Assembly: GCF_000378245.1 (NCBI RefSeq)
Contig: NZ_KB899491.1
Location: 434,001 to 498,000, forward strand
From: Aromatoleum toluclasticum ATCC 700605
Lineage (GTDB): Bacteria > Pseudomonadota > Gammaproteobacteria > Burkholderiales > Rhodocyclaceae
Length of the DNA: 64,000 nt
Direction: 5' to 3'
Shown: piece by piece, positions 10,281 to 18,064 of the stretch
Numbering within the stretch: position 1 is the first letter of the stretch
Layout: each line of letters starts with the position of its first letter
Notes under the pieces: generated by a model
Seen by the model: only the letters and a program-made list of their open reading frames with translations
Told to the model about the DNA's origin: nothing
Database searches by the model: none
Position numbers and translations under genes: made by a program

Positions 10281-10625
10281 ATGTCCCAAACCACCACCGC
10301 CAGCGGCCTCGTCATCGAGGAACTGGAAGTCGGCAGCGGCGCCACCGCCGCCGCGGGCAAGCGCGTGTCGGTGCATTACACCGGCTGGCTGACCGACGGC
10401 CGCAAGTTCGATTCGAGCAAGGACCGCAACGACCCGTTCGACTTCCCGCTGGGCGCCGGCCACGTGATCCGCGGCTGGGACGAGGGCGTGCAGGGCATGC
10501 AGGAAGGCGGCAAGCGCAAGCTGACGATCCCGCCCGAGCTGGGCTACGGTGCGCGCGGCGCGGGCGGCGTGATCCCGCCGAACGCGACCCTGGTGTTCGA
10601 AGTCGAGCTGCTGAAGGTTTTCTGA
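10281..10625 (+). CDS. FKBP-type peptidyl-prolyl cis-trans isomerase
   Basis: This is a minimal single-domain FKBP of 114 residues. The signature [18 protein letters not shown], the loop [32 protein letters not shown] and [13 protein letters not shown] are all seen. Such proteins speed proline isomerisation during folding. There is no leader peptide, so it should act in the cytoplasm. AGGAGAG lies seven bases before the ATG. The stop runs into a tandem copy of TCTGACCCGG (10621-10640), then into an inverted repeat. Confidence 0.94.
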   Translation: MSQTTTASGLVIEELEVGSGATAAAGKRVSVHYTGWLTDGRKFDSSKDRNDPFDFPLGAGHVIRGWDEGVQGMQEGGKRKLTIPPELGYGARGAGGVIPPNATLVFEVELLKVF

Positions 10626-10649
10626 CCCGGTCTGACCCGGATCAGCCTC

Positions 10650-10721
10650 GTGGGAGTGGCTTCAGCCGCGAAGCAGCGCTACTGCCGGGCACAGCGCATT
10701 CGCGGCTGAAGCCGCTCCCAC
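10650..10721. repeat. REP-like inverted repeat
   Basis: Two 23-bp arms (10650-10672 and 10699-10721) form an almost perfect inverted repeat with one mismatch around a 26-bp loop. The arm begins GTGGGAGTGGCTTCAGCCGC. The core is of a type dispersed in many proteobacterial genomes. It fills the gap between the FKBP gene and the Lrp-type gene and may also serve as a transcription barrier, although no T-run follows. Confidence 0.8.
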
Positions 10722-10761
10722 ATCCGTCCTTGACGGCGCGATTACAAGAAAAAGGGGAGAC

Positions 10762-11220
10762 ATGAAACTCGATCCGGTCCAGCGGCGTATTCTCGCGTTG
10801 CTGCAGAAGGATTCGACGATCAGCACGCAGAATCTTGCCGAGAAGGTGGGGCTGTCCTCGTCGCCGTGCTGGCGGCGCGTGCGCGAACTCGAAGAGGCGG
10901 GACTGATCCGCGGCTACGTCGCGCTGCTCGACCGCAAGAAGCTGGGGCTGGAGACCTGCGTGTGGGTTCGCGTGAAGCTCAAGAAACACAGCGCCGACGT
11001 GCTCGACCGTTTCGAGCAGGCGGTGAAGGGCTGTGACGAGGTCATCGAGTGCTACGAGCTGCTCGGCGAGACCGACTGCCTGTTGAAGCTCTACCTGCCC
11101 AACCTCGAGGCGCTGTCGTCCTTCATGCACAACTTCCTGCTGAAGATCCCCGAGGTCGACGTCACGAATTCCAGCGTAGCGCTGCGCGAGATCAAGAACG
11201 AGACGGCGCTGCCGCTGTAG
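10762..11220 (+). CDS. Lrp/AsnC family transcriptional regulator
   Basis: The 152-residue protein has an N-terminal winged helix-turn-helix (about residues 1-60, LDPVQRRILALLQKD, then LAEKVGLSSSPCWRRVRELEEAGLIRGYVA). A C-terminal RAM-type ligand domain follows (VIECYELLGETDCLLKLYLPN, then SSVALREIKNETALPL). Members bind amino acids and regulate amino-acid metabolism or transport. A strong GGGGAG lies before the ATG. Its ligand cannot be told from sequence. The liv genes and amino-acid dehydrogenase further on are possible targets, but no site links them. Confidence 0.92.
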   Translation: MKLDPVQRRILALLQKDSTISTQNLAEKVGLSSSPCWRRVRELEEAGLIRGYVALLDRKKLGLETCVWVRVKLKKHSADVLDRFEQAVKGCDEVIECYELLGETDCLLKLYLPNLEALSSFMHNFLLKIPEVDVTNSSVALREIKNETALPL

Positions 11221-11267
11221 CTCGCGGGGGCGCCCTTGTGCCGCTTGTGGAGCCGGCACAAGGATGT

Positions 11268-11332
11268 CGTTCGGCTGCGCCTGAGCCTGTCGAAGCCCGA
11301 TCGAAGCCCTGCGATCGGCTCAGGGCGAACGG
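11268..11332. repeat. dispersed ~65-bp inverted repeat, copy 1
   Basis: The element starts CGTTCGGCTG...CTGAGCCTGTCGAAG and ends GGCTCAGGGCGAACGG, so its ends are imperfect inverted repeats. Related copies lie at 44671-44733, 46706-46785 and 62568-62632. It sits in the convergent gap between the Lrp-type gene and the CheX-like gene. Confidence 0.7.
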
Positions 11333-11349
11333 TGTATCCGATTGCCGCG

Positions 11350-11805
11350 TTACGACGTGCCGGCCAGCGCCACCACCAGGGCGGCGGCGTGCTTGCGCCA
11401 GAGGATGGGCACGACCATCGCGCGCAGGTCGGGCGGCAGGGAGATGCGCTCCGCGCCGCCGCTCACCACCACCGGCACCGAGATCATGAAATCCTTGCCG
11501 AATTCGCGGCGTGCATTGCCGGCGATCGTGTTGGCCACTTCCCCGGCGAGGTCGCTCTGGTTGGCCGGCGTCACGTCGCTCTCGCCGATGCGCAGCAGCA
11601 CGTCGCGCAGGAGCGCGCCCGGGGCCGTGTAGTAGACGCATCCCCGGCTGCTGCCGGAAATACCGATGATGCCGGTGTATTCATAGGCCACCCGTGCCTG
11701 TGCGTCGCTCAGGTAGGGCGTGCCGACCTCGGCAGCGACCCCGGTCTGCTGCAGGAAATAGTTCTTCACCCCGTCGATGAAGATCTGGATGTTCTGCTCA
11801 TCCAT
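11350..11805 (-). CDS. CheX-like chemotaxis phosphatase
   Basis: The protein (151 residues) carries the CheC/CheX/FliY phosphatase signature E-x2-N-x3-GN, at Glu89, Asn92 and Gly96-Asn97 in LAGEVANTIAGN. Proteins of this family dephosphorylate CheY-type regulators. It is the last gene of a three-gene minus-strand unit, and its start overlaps the end of the response regulator gene by eight bases. The context makes the neighbouring CheY-like protein its likely substrate. No membrane segment is present. Confidence 0.8.
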   Translation of the reverse strand: MDEQNIQIFIDGVKNYFLQQTGVAAEVGTPYLSDAQARVAYEYTGIIGISGSSRGCVYYTAPGALLRDVLLRIGESDVTPANQSDLAGEVANTIAGNARREFGKDFMISVPVVVSGGAERISLPPDLRAMVVPILWRKHAAALVVALAGTS

Positions 11806-12169
11806 GAACGGCTCCTTTTATGAGTTCCTCCACTGCTTCGGCCAGATCCTCCTCGGAGAAGGGCTTGCACAGGAATCCCTGGGCCCCGAGCTTGAGCGCT
11901 TCGATGGCGGTGGCCTTGTCCGCCAGTGCCGACACCACCAGGATCAGGGTGTCCGGATTGAGTTCGAGCAGTCGGCGGATGCATTCGATGCCGTCCATCT
12001 CGGGCATGGTGAGGTCCATCGTCACGACGTCCGGCCGGGTGCGGGCAAAGAGGCTTACCGCTTCGTGGCCGTTGCGGGCCAGCCCGACGACCTCCAGGTT
12101 GCGGCTGCCCAGCGCGCGGGCGATCTTGCTGCGGATGATGTTCGAATCATCGACGATGAGCAGTTTCAT
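11798..12169 (-). CDS. CheY-like single-domain response regulator
   Basis: The 123-residue protein is a lone receiver domain. The acidic pair is Asp7-Asp8, the phosphoacceptor is Asp52 in VTMDLTMPEMDG, the switch residue is in VVSALAD, and the conserved lysine is in LCKPF. ATG 12169 is chosen because the receiver fold begins there (MKLLIVDDS); it overlaps the kinase stop by four bases. With no output domain it should act by protein contact. The upstream CheA-like kinase and downstream CheX-like phosphatase are its likely partners. Confidence 0.9.
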   Translation of the reverse strand: MKLLIVDDSNIIRSKIARALGSRNLEVVGLARNGHEAVSLFARTRPDVVTMDLTMPEMDGIECIRRLLELNPDTLILVVSALADKATAIEALKLGAQGFLCKPFSEEDLAEAVEELIKGAVHG

Positions 12170-14301
12170 GCGGCTTCTCCGTGGGCCGGGGCGGCGCCGG
12201 CCGACAGTTGCGGTGACGGGCGGGGCAGGCTGATGCGGAAATGGCAGTATTCGCGCGGCGTGCTGCCGATGCGGATGTTGCCGCCCCATTCATTCACGTG
12301 GGCCCGGATCACATCGAGGCCGACACCGCGGCCGCCATCCTCGTCGGCCGAGGCGCGGGTCGAAAATGCCGGCTTGAAGATGAGCTCCACCAGGCGCCGC
12401 GCGTCGCAGGCATCTGCCTCGGCCGCGCTGAGCAGGCCACGGTCGATGGCGGCTTGCCGAATGGCCGCAAGCTGCAAGCCTGCGCCATCGTCGCGGAAAC
12501 TGAGGTCGACGCCGCCGTCGTCGCGGGCGGCGAGATACAGGGCGAGGTTTCCGACTGCCGGTTTGCCCTGGATCAGCCGTTGCGCCGGGGCCTCTACCCC
12601 ATGCACCACGGCGTTGCGGATGAACTGGTTGATCACGGTGGGCAAGGCTTCGCGGTAGGGGCTCGCCAGCTTCCCCGGATCGATGCCGTGATAGTGGAAC
12701 TGCACGTGCTTGCCGTGCTTCTCCGCCAGGCGCGTGGCGAACTCGCGCCAGCGGACAACCAGGGGTGCCTGGGCAGCGTCCGTTTCGGTTGCCGGGCGCG
12801 CGGGCTCCACGGCTACGACACCGCGGATCTGGGCGAAGCGGTTGACGACACCGCGCAAGGCATCGACCTGGGCAAAGAGACGTTCGAGACGCACGGCGAG
12901 CGGAAGGAAGTCGTTGCCGTCGAGACTCGCGTGCTTCTCCCGCAACGCTACGACCAGGTCCTCGACGTCGTGGATCGCTTCGGCGAGGCCGGACAGGCCG
13001 ACTCCGCTGGCGTCGCCTTTCAGCCCGTGGAGCAGCCGGTAGATCGCGATGACGGCTTCGCGCCGGTCGGTGGCCGATGCGGTTCGTTCGCGCAGCAGCG
13101 TATTCACCTTGTCCAGGCACAGGGCAGCGGCGGCGAGGAAGTCGCGCAAGGCGTCGGGCTCGACCTGCAGCACTTCGACCAGCAGATCCATCTGACCCTT
13201 CGCGCGCTCGTGGGCTTCCTTCAGCGCGCGTTCGAGCTGCACGCGCTTGGTCACGTCGTTGGCGGTCACCAGCAGGTGGGCCACGACGCCGCCTTCGCGT
13301 ACGCGGTTGAAGCGGAACTCCAGGTACTTGGTGACGAAGCCGCCGCGCTGGTCGTCGAAGTGCACCTCGACCACGTCCAGCGGGTTGAGCGAACTCACGA
13401 GCTTTTCGTTGACGCGTTCTCCGAACAGGAGGTCGAGGTAGTCGCGGGACATCCCGACGGTCTTTTCCGTGACGATGCCGCGCAGCAGGTCGACGAAATC
13501 CGCTCCGCCCAGATCCTTGCGCCCGAGGATCGCTTCGAGTGCCTGGGAGTGCTGGGAGCCGATGCGGAAATCGCGGCCGAGCAGGAACAGGCCCTCGTTC
13601 ACGGTGACGAGGATGTCGTCGGTTTCCTTTTTCGCCTGCTCCAGCAACGCATCGCCCTGCCGCAGCTTGCGCAGGAAGTGGAAGAGGATGAGCACGAAGT
13701 TGGCGGTTGCCAGCGTGATGCCGCCGATCTGCACTGCGCGCAGCGTGGTTGCCTTGGCCGCTGCGGTGACTTCCACCTGGCTGGTCAGCTCGTTCATCAG
13801 CTTCAGGAGTTCGAGGTTGGCGCTGTGCGCCACATCCAGGGTGGAGCGGACCTCGTCGACGCTAGGCGCGGGATTCGCGAGCAGGGTCGTGATGCGCGCC
13901 CGATAGGGCGCCCAGACGGCGTTCGCGCGCTGCAGGATGGCGATTCCGTCCGCGTCGTCGATGCGCGCCAGCGTCACCGTCGTGCCGGCCCCGCCGCGGA
14001 TGCTCCCTCCCTGAAGGAAGGCCGTGAGGGTTTCGTCGAACAGCGAGACGGCTTCGGCGAGCTCCGCCGTTTCGCCGCCTGCCGGCTGCCCCGCTGCGGC
14101 CCTTTCGCTGATCTGCCACAGTGTCTTGGCCGCCCGTTGCGACAGCATCCGCTGGCGCCCCGCCATGTTCACCGCCAGTGCGTCGGCGGCGATCTGTGAC
14201 GAGATGACGAAGTTGAGCACCAGCACGCCAAGGTCGAAGACCAGGAACATCGCGACCGTGAGTACGATGACCCGGTACTTGCCGAGTCCGAAAAATCGCA
14301 T
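12166..14301 (-). CDS. membrane-bound CheA-like hybrid sensor kinase
   Basis: The 711-residue protein has a transmembrane segment near residues 10-33. A periplasmic PilJ/NarX-like type IV sensor segment follows (NMAGRQRMLSQRAAKTLW), then a second membrane segment near 185-205 and a PAS-like region. An HPt-like helix around residue 410 carries LLHGLKGDASGVGL, whose His is the likely phosphoacceptor. The C-terminal ATPase region is CheA-like (FIRNAVVHGVE, FRDDGAGL, GRGVGLDVI). No CheW-binding domain is evident at the C-terminus. It overlaps the CheY-like gene by four bases, so signalling is probably directed to that protein. Confidence 0.85.
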   Translation of the reverse strand: MRFFGLGKYRVIVLTVAMFLVFDLGVLVLNFVISSQIAADALAVNMAGRQRMLSQRAAKTLWQISERAAAGQPAGGETAELAEAVSLFDETLTAFLQGGSIRGGAGTTVTLARIDDADGIAILQRANAVWAPYRARITTLLANPAPSVDEVRSTLDVAHSANLELLKLMNELTSQVEVTAAAKATTLRAVQIGGITLATANFVLILFHFLRKLRQGDALLEQAKKETDDILVTVNEGLFLLGRDFRIGSQHSQALEAILGRKDLGGADFVDLLRGIVTEKTVGMSRDYLDLLFGERVNEKLVSSLNPLDVVEVHFDDQRGGFVTKYLEFRFNRVREGGVVAHLLVTANDVTKRVQLERALKEAHERAKGQMDLLVEVLQVEPDALRDFLAAAALCLDKVNTLLRERTASATDRREAVIAIYRLLHGLKGDASGVGLSGLAEAIHDVEDLVVALREKHASLDGNDFLPLAVRLERLFAQVDALRGVVNRFAQIRGVVAVEPARPATETDAAQAPLVVRWREFATRLAEKHGKHVQFHYHGIDPGKLASPYREALPTVINQFIRNAVVHGVEAPAQRLIQGKPAVGNLALYLAARDDGGVDLSFRDDGAGLQLAAIRQAAIDRGLLSAAEADACDARRLVELIFKPAFSTRASADEDGGRGVGLDVIRAHVNEWGGNIRIGSTPREYCHFRISLPRPSPQLSAGAAPAHGEAA

Positions 14302-14457
14302 GGCCGCAGCTCCCCAGAAATGCGTTCGCGATACGCCTTCGCCCGACGGAACGGCAATAAGCGCTTTTTGTTTTGCCCGAACATGCTATGCATAGTGCAT
14401 CAATGCATGTACGACGCGTACGGTAGCCCTACGCGGCCGGCCGAAAAATGATGTGCA

Positions 14458-14592
14458 TCAAAAATACCAGGGGAATTTTGCGGTGCAAAAATCGGGTCCG
14501 GACCAGGGCGCTGCGGGCTGCGCGTCAGGGGCCGTCTGTTCGACGTCCTCGCCCGGGTAGGCGCTACGCATTTTGGGGGCGTCGAGCTTGCT
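14458..14592 (-). pseudogene. relic of a livF 3' end (ABC transporter ATPase)
   Basis: Read on the minus strand, codons from 14592 downwards give LDAPKMRSAYPGEDVEQ. This aligns with the extreme C-terminus of the intact LivF nearby (LDDPKVRSAYLGEEIDQ) at roughly 11 of 17 positions. The frame then drifts into unrelated sequence and stops at 14458-14460. There is no ATPase core ahead of it; the frame joins a 102-bp repeat instead. It looks like a displaced or decayed duplicate tail. The match is short, so confidence is moderate. Confidence 0.55.
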
Positions 14593-14691
14593 CGGCGGAT
14601 GAGCCGAAGGTCCGATCTGCAAAATGAGCCGCCGCACGGGTATGCGTGACGCGGCACATGCGGCGGAAGGCGCTGCGCTTTTCCGCCCTGC
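14590..14691. repeat. 102-bp hairpin repeat, copy 1
   Basis: The element matches copy 2 at 15340-15441, with one mismatch over the shared 101-bp core (14594-14694) and a slightly altered left end (GCTCGGCGGA instead of GCAGGGCGGA). The right end is TCCGCCCTGC. Internal inverted arms (CCGCCGCA with TGCGGCGG; GGCGGAA with TTCCGCC) suggest a folded, MITE-like or REP-like unit. It lies directly beyond the toxin gene. Confidence 0.85.
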
Positions 14692-14727
14692 GACACGGGC
14701 ATCGCCCGTTCGTCGATCAAGAGGGGC

Positions 14728-15024
14728 TCAGCCGTGCGAGTAGCCGGCTTCCCGTTGACTCTTGATCGCGAGCACGAAGACAGTGTCGATTTCCGCGTGG
14801 TAGCGATAAAGCGCGACATACCCGTGGCTGCCGCGTCCAATCACGAGTTCGCGTTTGCCGGCGTGGCCGGGCCGTCCGATCAGCGGACTGTGCGACAGGA
14901 TGTCGATCGCTTCGACGATTTCGCGGACGCGCTCTTCGGGCCGCTCGATCTGCCAGTTTGCGAGGTGTTCGAGAATGCGCTCGAAGTCGTCAGCGATTTC
15001 GGGTGCGAGTTCGATGTGCGCCAT
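14728..15024 (-). CDS. parE: ParE/RelE-family toxin
   Basis: The 98-residue protein fits the ParE/RelE superfamily, with an N-terminal helix pair (FERILEHLANWQIERPEERVREIVEAI), then SPLIGRPG, REL, GYVALYRY and VFVLAIKSQREAGY. ParE toxins act on DNA gyrase and RelE toxins cut mRNA; sequence alone does not settle which applies here. The antitoxin gene ends two bases before its start, so the two are translated together. The pair lies between two near-identical hairpin repeats. Confidence 0.82.
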   Translation of the reverse strand: MAHIELAPEIADDFERILEHLANWQIERPEERVREIVEAIDILSHSPLIGRPGHAGKRELVIGRGSHGYVALYRYHAEIDTVFVLAIKSQREAGYSHG

Positions 15025-15026
15025 GC

Positions 15027-15278
15027 TCAGCGGGCGGGCTTGGCGCGCTTGAGCAGATATTCGCGCATCTGGTCCCAGGGAATGGTTTTTCCGGAATCGA
15101 GCAGCGTGGCATAACGCTCATCGGCCAAGGCATCGAATTCGGCCTGCCGTTCGGCGTCGGCGGTCTTTTCGGCGATGGCGTCCAATATGAAACCGTGCGA
15201 GGTCTTGCCGACGCGCTGAGCCGCTGCGGCAATTCTGGCCTTGAGTTCGTCCGGCAGGCGAATGGTGGTCGTGCTCAT
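15027..15278 (-). CDS. parD: ribbon-helix-helix antitoxin (ParD/RelB-like)
   Basis: The N-terminus STTTIRLPDELKARIAAAAQRV is a ribbon-helix-helix DNA-binding segment, followed by SHGFILDAI and an acidic toxin-binding tail (FDALADERYATLLDSG). ATG 15278 is chosen because GGGAGCG lies upstream and the RHH strand starts at once; it gives 83 residues. Antitoxins of this kind bind and neutralise the adjacent toxin and repress their own promoter. The 61-bp gap to repeat copy 2 contains the inverted pair TTGTGTCACAATTGTG (about 15308-15323), a possible operator. Confidence 0.85.
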   Translation of the reverse strand: MSTTTIRLPDELKARIAAAAQRVGKTSHGFILDAIAEKTADAERQAEFDALADERYATLLDSGKTIPWDQMREYLLKRAKPAR

Positions 15279-15339
15279 GATCGCTCCCGTCTGGGGATGG
15301 AGCTTCATTGTGTCACAATTGTGCTGCGATTGAGGACTT

Positions 15340-15441
15340 GCAGGGCGGATGAGCCGAAGGCCCGATCTGCAAAATGAGCCGCCGCACGGGTATGCGTGAC
15401 GCGGCACATGCGGCGGAAGGCGCTGCGCTTTTCCGCCCTGC
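15340..15441. repeat. 102-bp hairpin repeat, copy 2
   Basis: The ends are perfect 10-bp inverted repeats, GCAGGGCGGA (15340-15349) and TCCGCCCTGC (15432-15441), with nested inverted arms inside. It lies eight bases beyond the livF stop and could act as the livF terminator or as a mobile hairpin. Copy 1 is exactly 750 bp away, on the other side of the toxin-antitoxin genes. Confidence 0.85.
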
Positions 15442-15448
15442 GACGGAT

Positions 15449-16201
15449 TCAGGCGGCGAGTCCTTGGTCGATCTCCTCGCCCAGATACGCGCTGCGCACC
15501 TTCGGGTCGTCGAGCAGCGCCTTGCCGGTGCCTTCCAGCGTGACGAGCCCGCCTTCCATCACGTAGGCGCGTTCGGACACTTCGAGCGCGAGGTTGGCGT
15601 TCTGTTCGACCAGCAGCACGCCCATGCCTTCGCGCGTGATCGAGTGGATCACCTCGAAGATCTTCTCGACGACGAGCGGCGCGAGGCCCATCGACGGCTC
15701 GTCCAGCAGCAGCACCTGCGGGCGCGACAAGAGTGCGCGGCCGATCGCGACCATCTGCTGCTCGCCGCCGGACAGCGTGCCGGCGACCTGGTTGAGGCGC
15801 TCCTTCACGCGCGGCAGCAGCGTGAACACCTTCTCCATGTCGGCGGCGATGCCGTCGGTGTCGCGGCGCGTGTAGGCGCCGGTCTGCAGGTTCTCGGCGA
15901 CGGTGAGGCGCGTGAAGATGCCGCGGCCTTCGGGTACCAGTGCGAGGCCCTTGCGCAGGCGCAGGTGCGAGGGCAGTTTGCCGACGTCCTGGCCCGCGTA
16001 GCGGATCTCGCCGCCGTTGTGCGGCACGACGCCGGCCAGCGTGTTGAGCGTGGTCGTCTTGCCCGCGCCGTTCGCACCGATCAGCGACACGAGCTCGCCC
16101 TCGCGCACCTGCAGGTCGATGCCCTTGACGGCCTGGATGCCGCCGTAGGCGACCTTGAGACCGCGGACTTCGAGGATGGGGGTGGTGTTCTCAGTGCGCA
16201 C
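15449..16201 (-). CDS. livF: branched-chain amino acid ABC transporter ATPase LivF
   Basis: One of two ATPases that power a LivHM-type importer. Walker A is GANGAGKTT, the signature is LSGGEQQM and Walker B is LLLDEPSMGLAP. The length of 250 residues is typical of LivF, which lacks the C-terminal extension of LivG. It starts at GTG 16201 with GGAGG just upstream and overlaps the livG end by 11 bases. It is the last gene of livK-H-M-G-F. The C-terminal codons resemble a relic 0.9 kb further on. Confidence 0.95.
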   Translation of the reverse strand: MRTENTTPILEVRGLKVAYGGIQAVKGIDLQVREGELVSLIGANGAGKTTTLNTLAGVVPHNGGEIRYAGQDVGKLPSHLRLRKGLALVPEGRGIFTRLTVAENLQTGAYTRRDTDGIAADMEKVFTLLPRVKERLNQVAGTLSGGEQQMVAIGRALLSRPQVLLLDEPSMGLAPLVVEKIFEVIHSITREGMGVLLVEQNANLALEVSERAYVMEGGLVTLEGTGKALLDDPKVRSAYLGEEIDQGLAA

Positions 16202-16961
16202 GGTGGCCTCCCAGGTAAGCCTTGATGACGTCGGGGCAACGCTGGACTTCGGCCGGCGTGCCTTCGGCGATCTTCTTGCCGAAGTCGAGGACGGCGACGC
16301 GGTCGCACAATCCCATGATGAGTTTCACGTCGTGTTCGATCAGCAGCACGGTGATGCCGTCGCCGCGGATCGTATCGACCAGCGTGCGCAGCCCCGCGGT
16401 TTCAGTCGCGTTCATGCCGGCGGCCGGCTCGTCGAGCGCCAGCAGTTGCGGCTCGGTGGCCAGCGCGCGGGCGATCTCGAGGCGGCGCTGGTCGCCGTAG
16501 GAGAGGTTCCTCGCGACCGTGTCGGCGTGGCGGCCGATGCCGACGTAGTCGAGGATCTCCAGCGCGCGCTCCTGCATCAGGCGCTCTTCTTCGCGCGCGG
16601 CGCGGCTCTGCGTGAGGATGCCCCACACGCCCGCCGACGAGCGGATGTGGTGGCCGGCCATCACGTTCTCCAGCGCGGTGAGTTCGCGGAACAGGCGGAT
16701 GTTCTGGAAGGTGCGCGCGATGCCGTGCTGCACGACCAGGTGCGGCTTGGCCGAGGGCAATTCCGCGCCGTTCATGACGAACTCGCCGCCGTCGATCGCG
16801 TAGGCGCCCGTGAGCACGTTGAAGAAGGTGGTCTTGCCGGCGCCATTGGGGCCGATGAGTCCATAGACCTCGCCCTTGCGGATCGTCAGCGAGACGTCGG
16901 TGAGCGCCTTCAGGCCGCCGAAGCGTTTATTGACGGCACGGGATTCGAGCAGGGTGATCAT
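16191..16961 (-). CDS. livG: branched-chain amino acid ABC transporter ATPase LivG
   Basis: The second importer ATPase, 256 residues. Walker A is GPNGAGKTT, the signature is LSYGDQRRLEIARAL and Walker B is LLALDEPAAGMNATE, followed by the switch His in LIEHDVKLIMGL. The MNATE and LIEHDV pattern is characteristic of LivG. It overlaps livM by four bases and livF by eleven, so translation is coupled across the operon. The protein works on the cytoplasmic face of LivH-LivM. Confidence 0.95.
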   Translation of the reverse strand: MITLLESRAVNKRFGGLKALTDVSLTIRKGEVYGLIGPNGAGKTTFFNVLTGAYAIDGGEFVMNGAELPSAKPHLVVQHGIARTFQNIRLFRELTALENVMAGHHIRSSAGVWGILTQSRAAREEERLMQERALEILDYVGIGRHADTVARNLSYGDQRRLEIARALATEPQLLALDEPAAGMNATETAGLRTLVDTIRGDGITVLLIEHDVKLIMGLCDRVAVLDFGKKIAEGTPAEVQRCPDVIKAYLGGHRAH

Positions 16962-18046
16962 GCGTTCCTCCGATCACGGTGGGCATAGCGGGTACGGGCG
17001 GGGAGCAGGCCGGCGGGGCGGACGAGCATCATCACGATCATCGCCAGCGACAGCAGCAACATGCGCAGCACTTCCGGGTCGAGCAGCGTCTTGCCGAACA
17101 GCGCCATCTGCATCGGCACTGCGAAGTGGCGCAGCAGTTCCGGCAGCGCGGTGAGCATGATCGCGCCGACGATGACACCGGCGAGGTTGCCCATGCCGCC
17201 GAGCACGATCATCGTCAGCACTACGATGGATTCCATCAGGCTGAAGCTCTCCGGGCTGACGAAGCCCTGGAAGGCCGCGAAGAGCCCGCCCGAGACGCCG
17301 CCGAAAGTCGCGCCCAGCCCGAAGGCCAGCAGCTTCATCATGCGCGTGTCGATGCCGATCGCCTTGGCCGCCAGCTCGTCGTCGCGGATTGCGGCCCACG
17401 CGCGGCCGATGCGCGAGATCTGCAGGCGGCGCACGAGGATGATCGCGGCAACGACGCAGGCGAGGAAGGCGTAGTAGTAGAGCGTCAGCGACGGGATCTG
17501 GAAACCGAACAGATCGAGGTCCTTCGACAGGTCGAGCCCGGCGATGGTCAGCGGGTCGATGGAGTCGATGCCTTGCGGGCCGTTGGTGATGTTGATCGGC
17601 TGGTTCAGGTTGTTCATGAAGATGCGGATGATCTCGCCGAAGCCCAGCGTCACGATCGCGAGGTAGTCGCCGCGCAATCGCAAGGTCGGGAAGCCCAGCG
17701 CGATGCCCGCGAGCGCCGCGAAGGCCGCACCGAGCGGCAACACGATCCAGAACGGCAGGTGGATGCCGAAGTGCGGGGACGCGAGGAAGGCCCAGGTGTA
17801 GGCGCCGACGGCATAGAACGCGATGTAGCCGAGATCCAGCAGGCCGGCGAAGCCGACGACGAGGTTGAGGCCGATCGCGAGCAATACGTACAGCAGCGCG
17901 AAGTCGAGCACGCGCACCCAGCTCTTGCCCATCGACAGGGCGACGAGGGGGGCGGCGAGCGCGAGCAGGATGACGAGCGGTCGCTGGATGCGGCGGTCGA
18001 GCGCGAAGCTCGCCGGCAATGGGAGGGCGGTGGAGTTCGTGGTCAT
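16958..18046 (-). CDS. livM: branched-chain amino acid ABC transporter permease LivM
   Basis: An integral membrane permease of 362 residues with about nine or ten hydrophobic segments. Family signatures are GLNLVVGFAGLLDLGYIAFYAVGAYTWAF (split across the second and third segments), LRLRGDYLAIVTLGFGEI and the EAA-like loop RIGRAWAAIRDDELAAKAIGID. It pairs with LivH to form the channel. The stop overlaps the livG start by four bases, and livH ends 18 bases upstream. Confidence 0.94.
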   Translation of the reverse strand: MTTNSTALPLPASFALDRRIQRPLVILLALAAPLVALSMGKSWVRVLDFALLYVLLAIGLNLVVGFAGLLDLGYIAFYAVGAYTWAFLASPHFGIHLPFWIVLPLGAAFAALAGIALGFPTLRLRGDYLAIVTLGFGEIIRIFMNNLNQPINITNGPQGIDSIDPLTIAGLDLSKDLDLFGFQIPSLTLYYYAFLACVVAAIILVRRLQISRIGRAWAAIRDDELAAKAIGIDTRMMKLLAFGLGATFGGVSGGLFAAFQGFVSPESFSLMESIVVLTMIVLGGMGNLAGVIVGAIMLTALPELLRHFAVPMQMALFGKTLLDPEVLRMLLLSLAMIVMMLVRPAGLLPARTRYAHRDRRNA

Positions 18047-18064
18047 GGTCTCTTTCCTGTGGGG

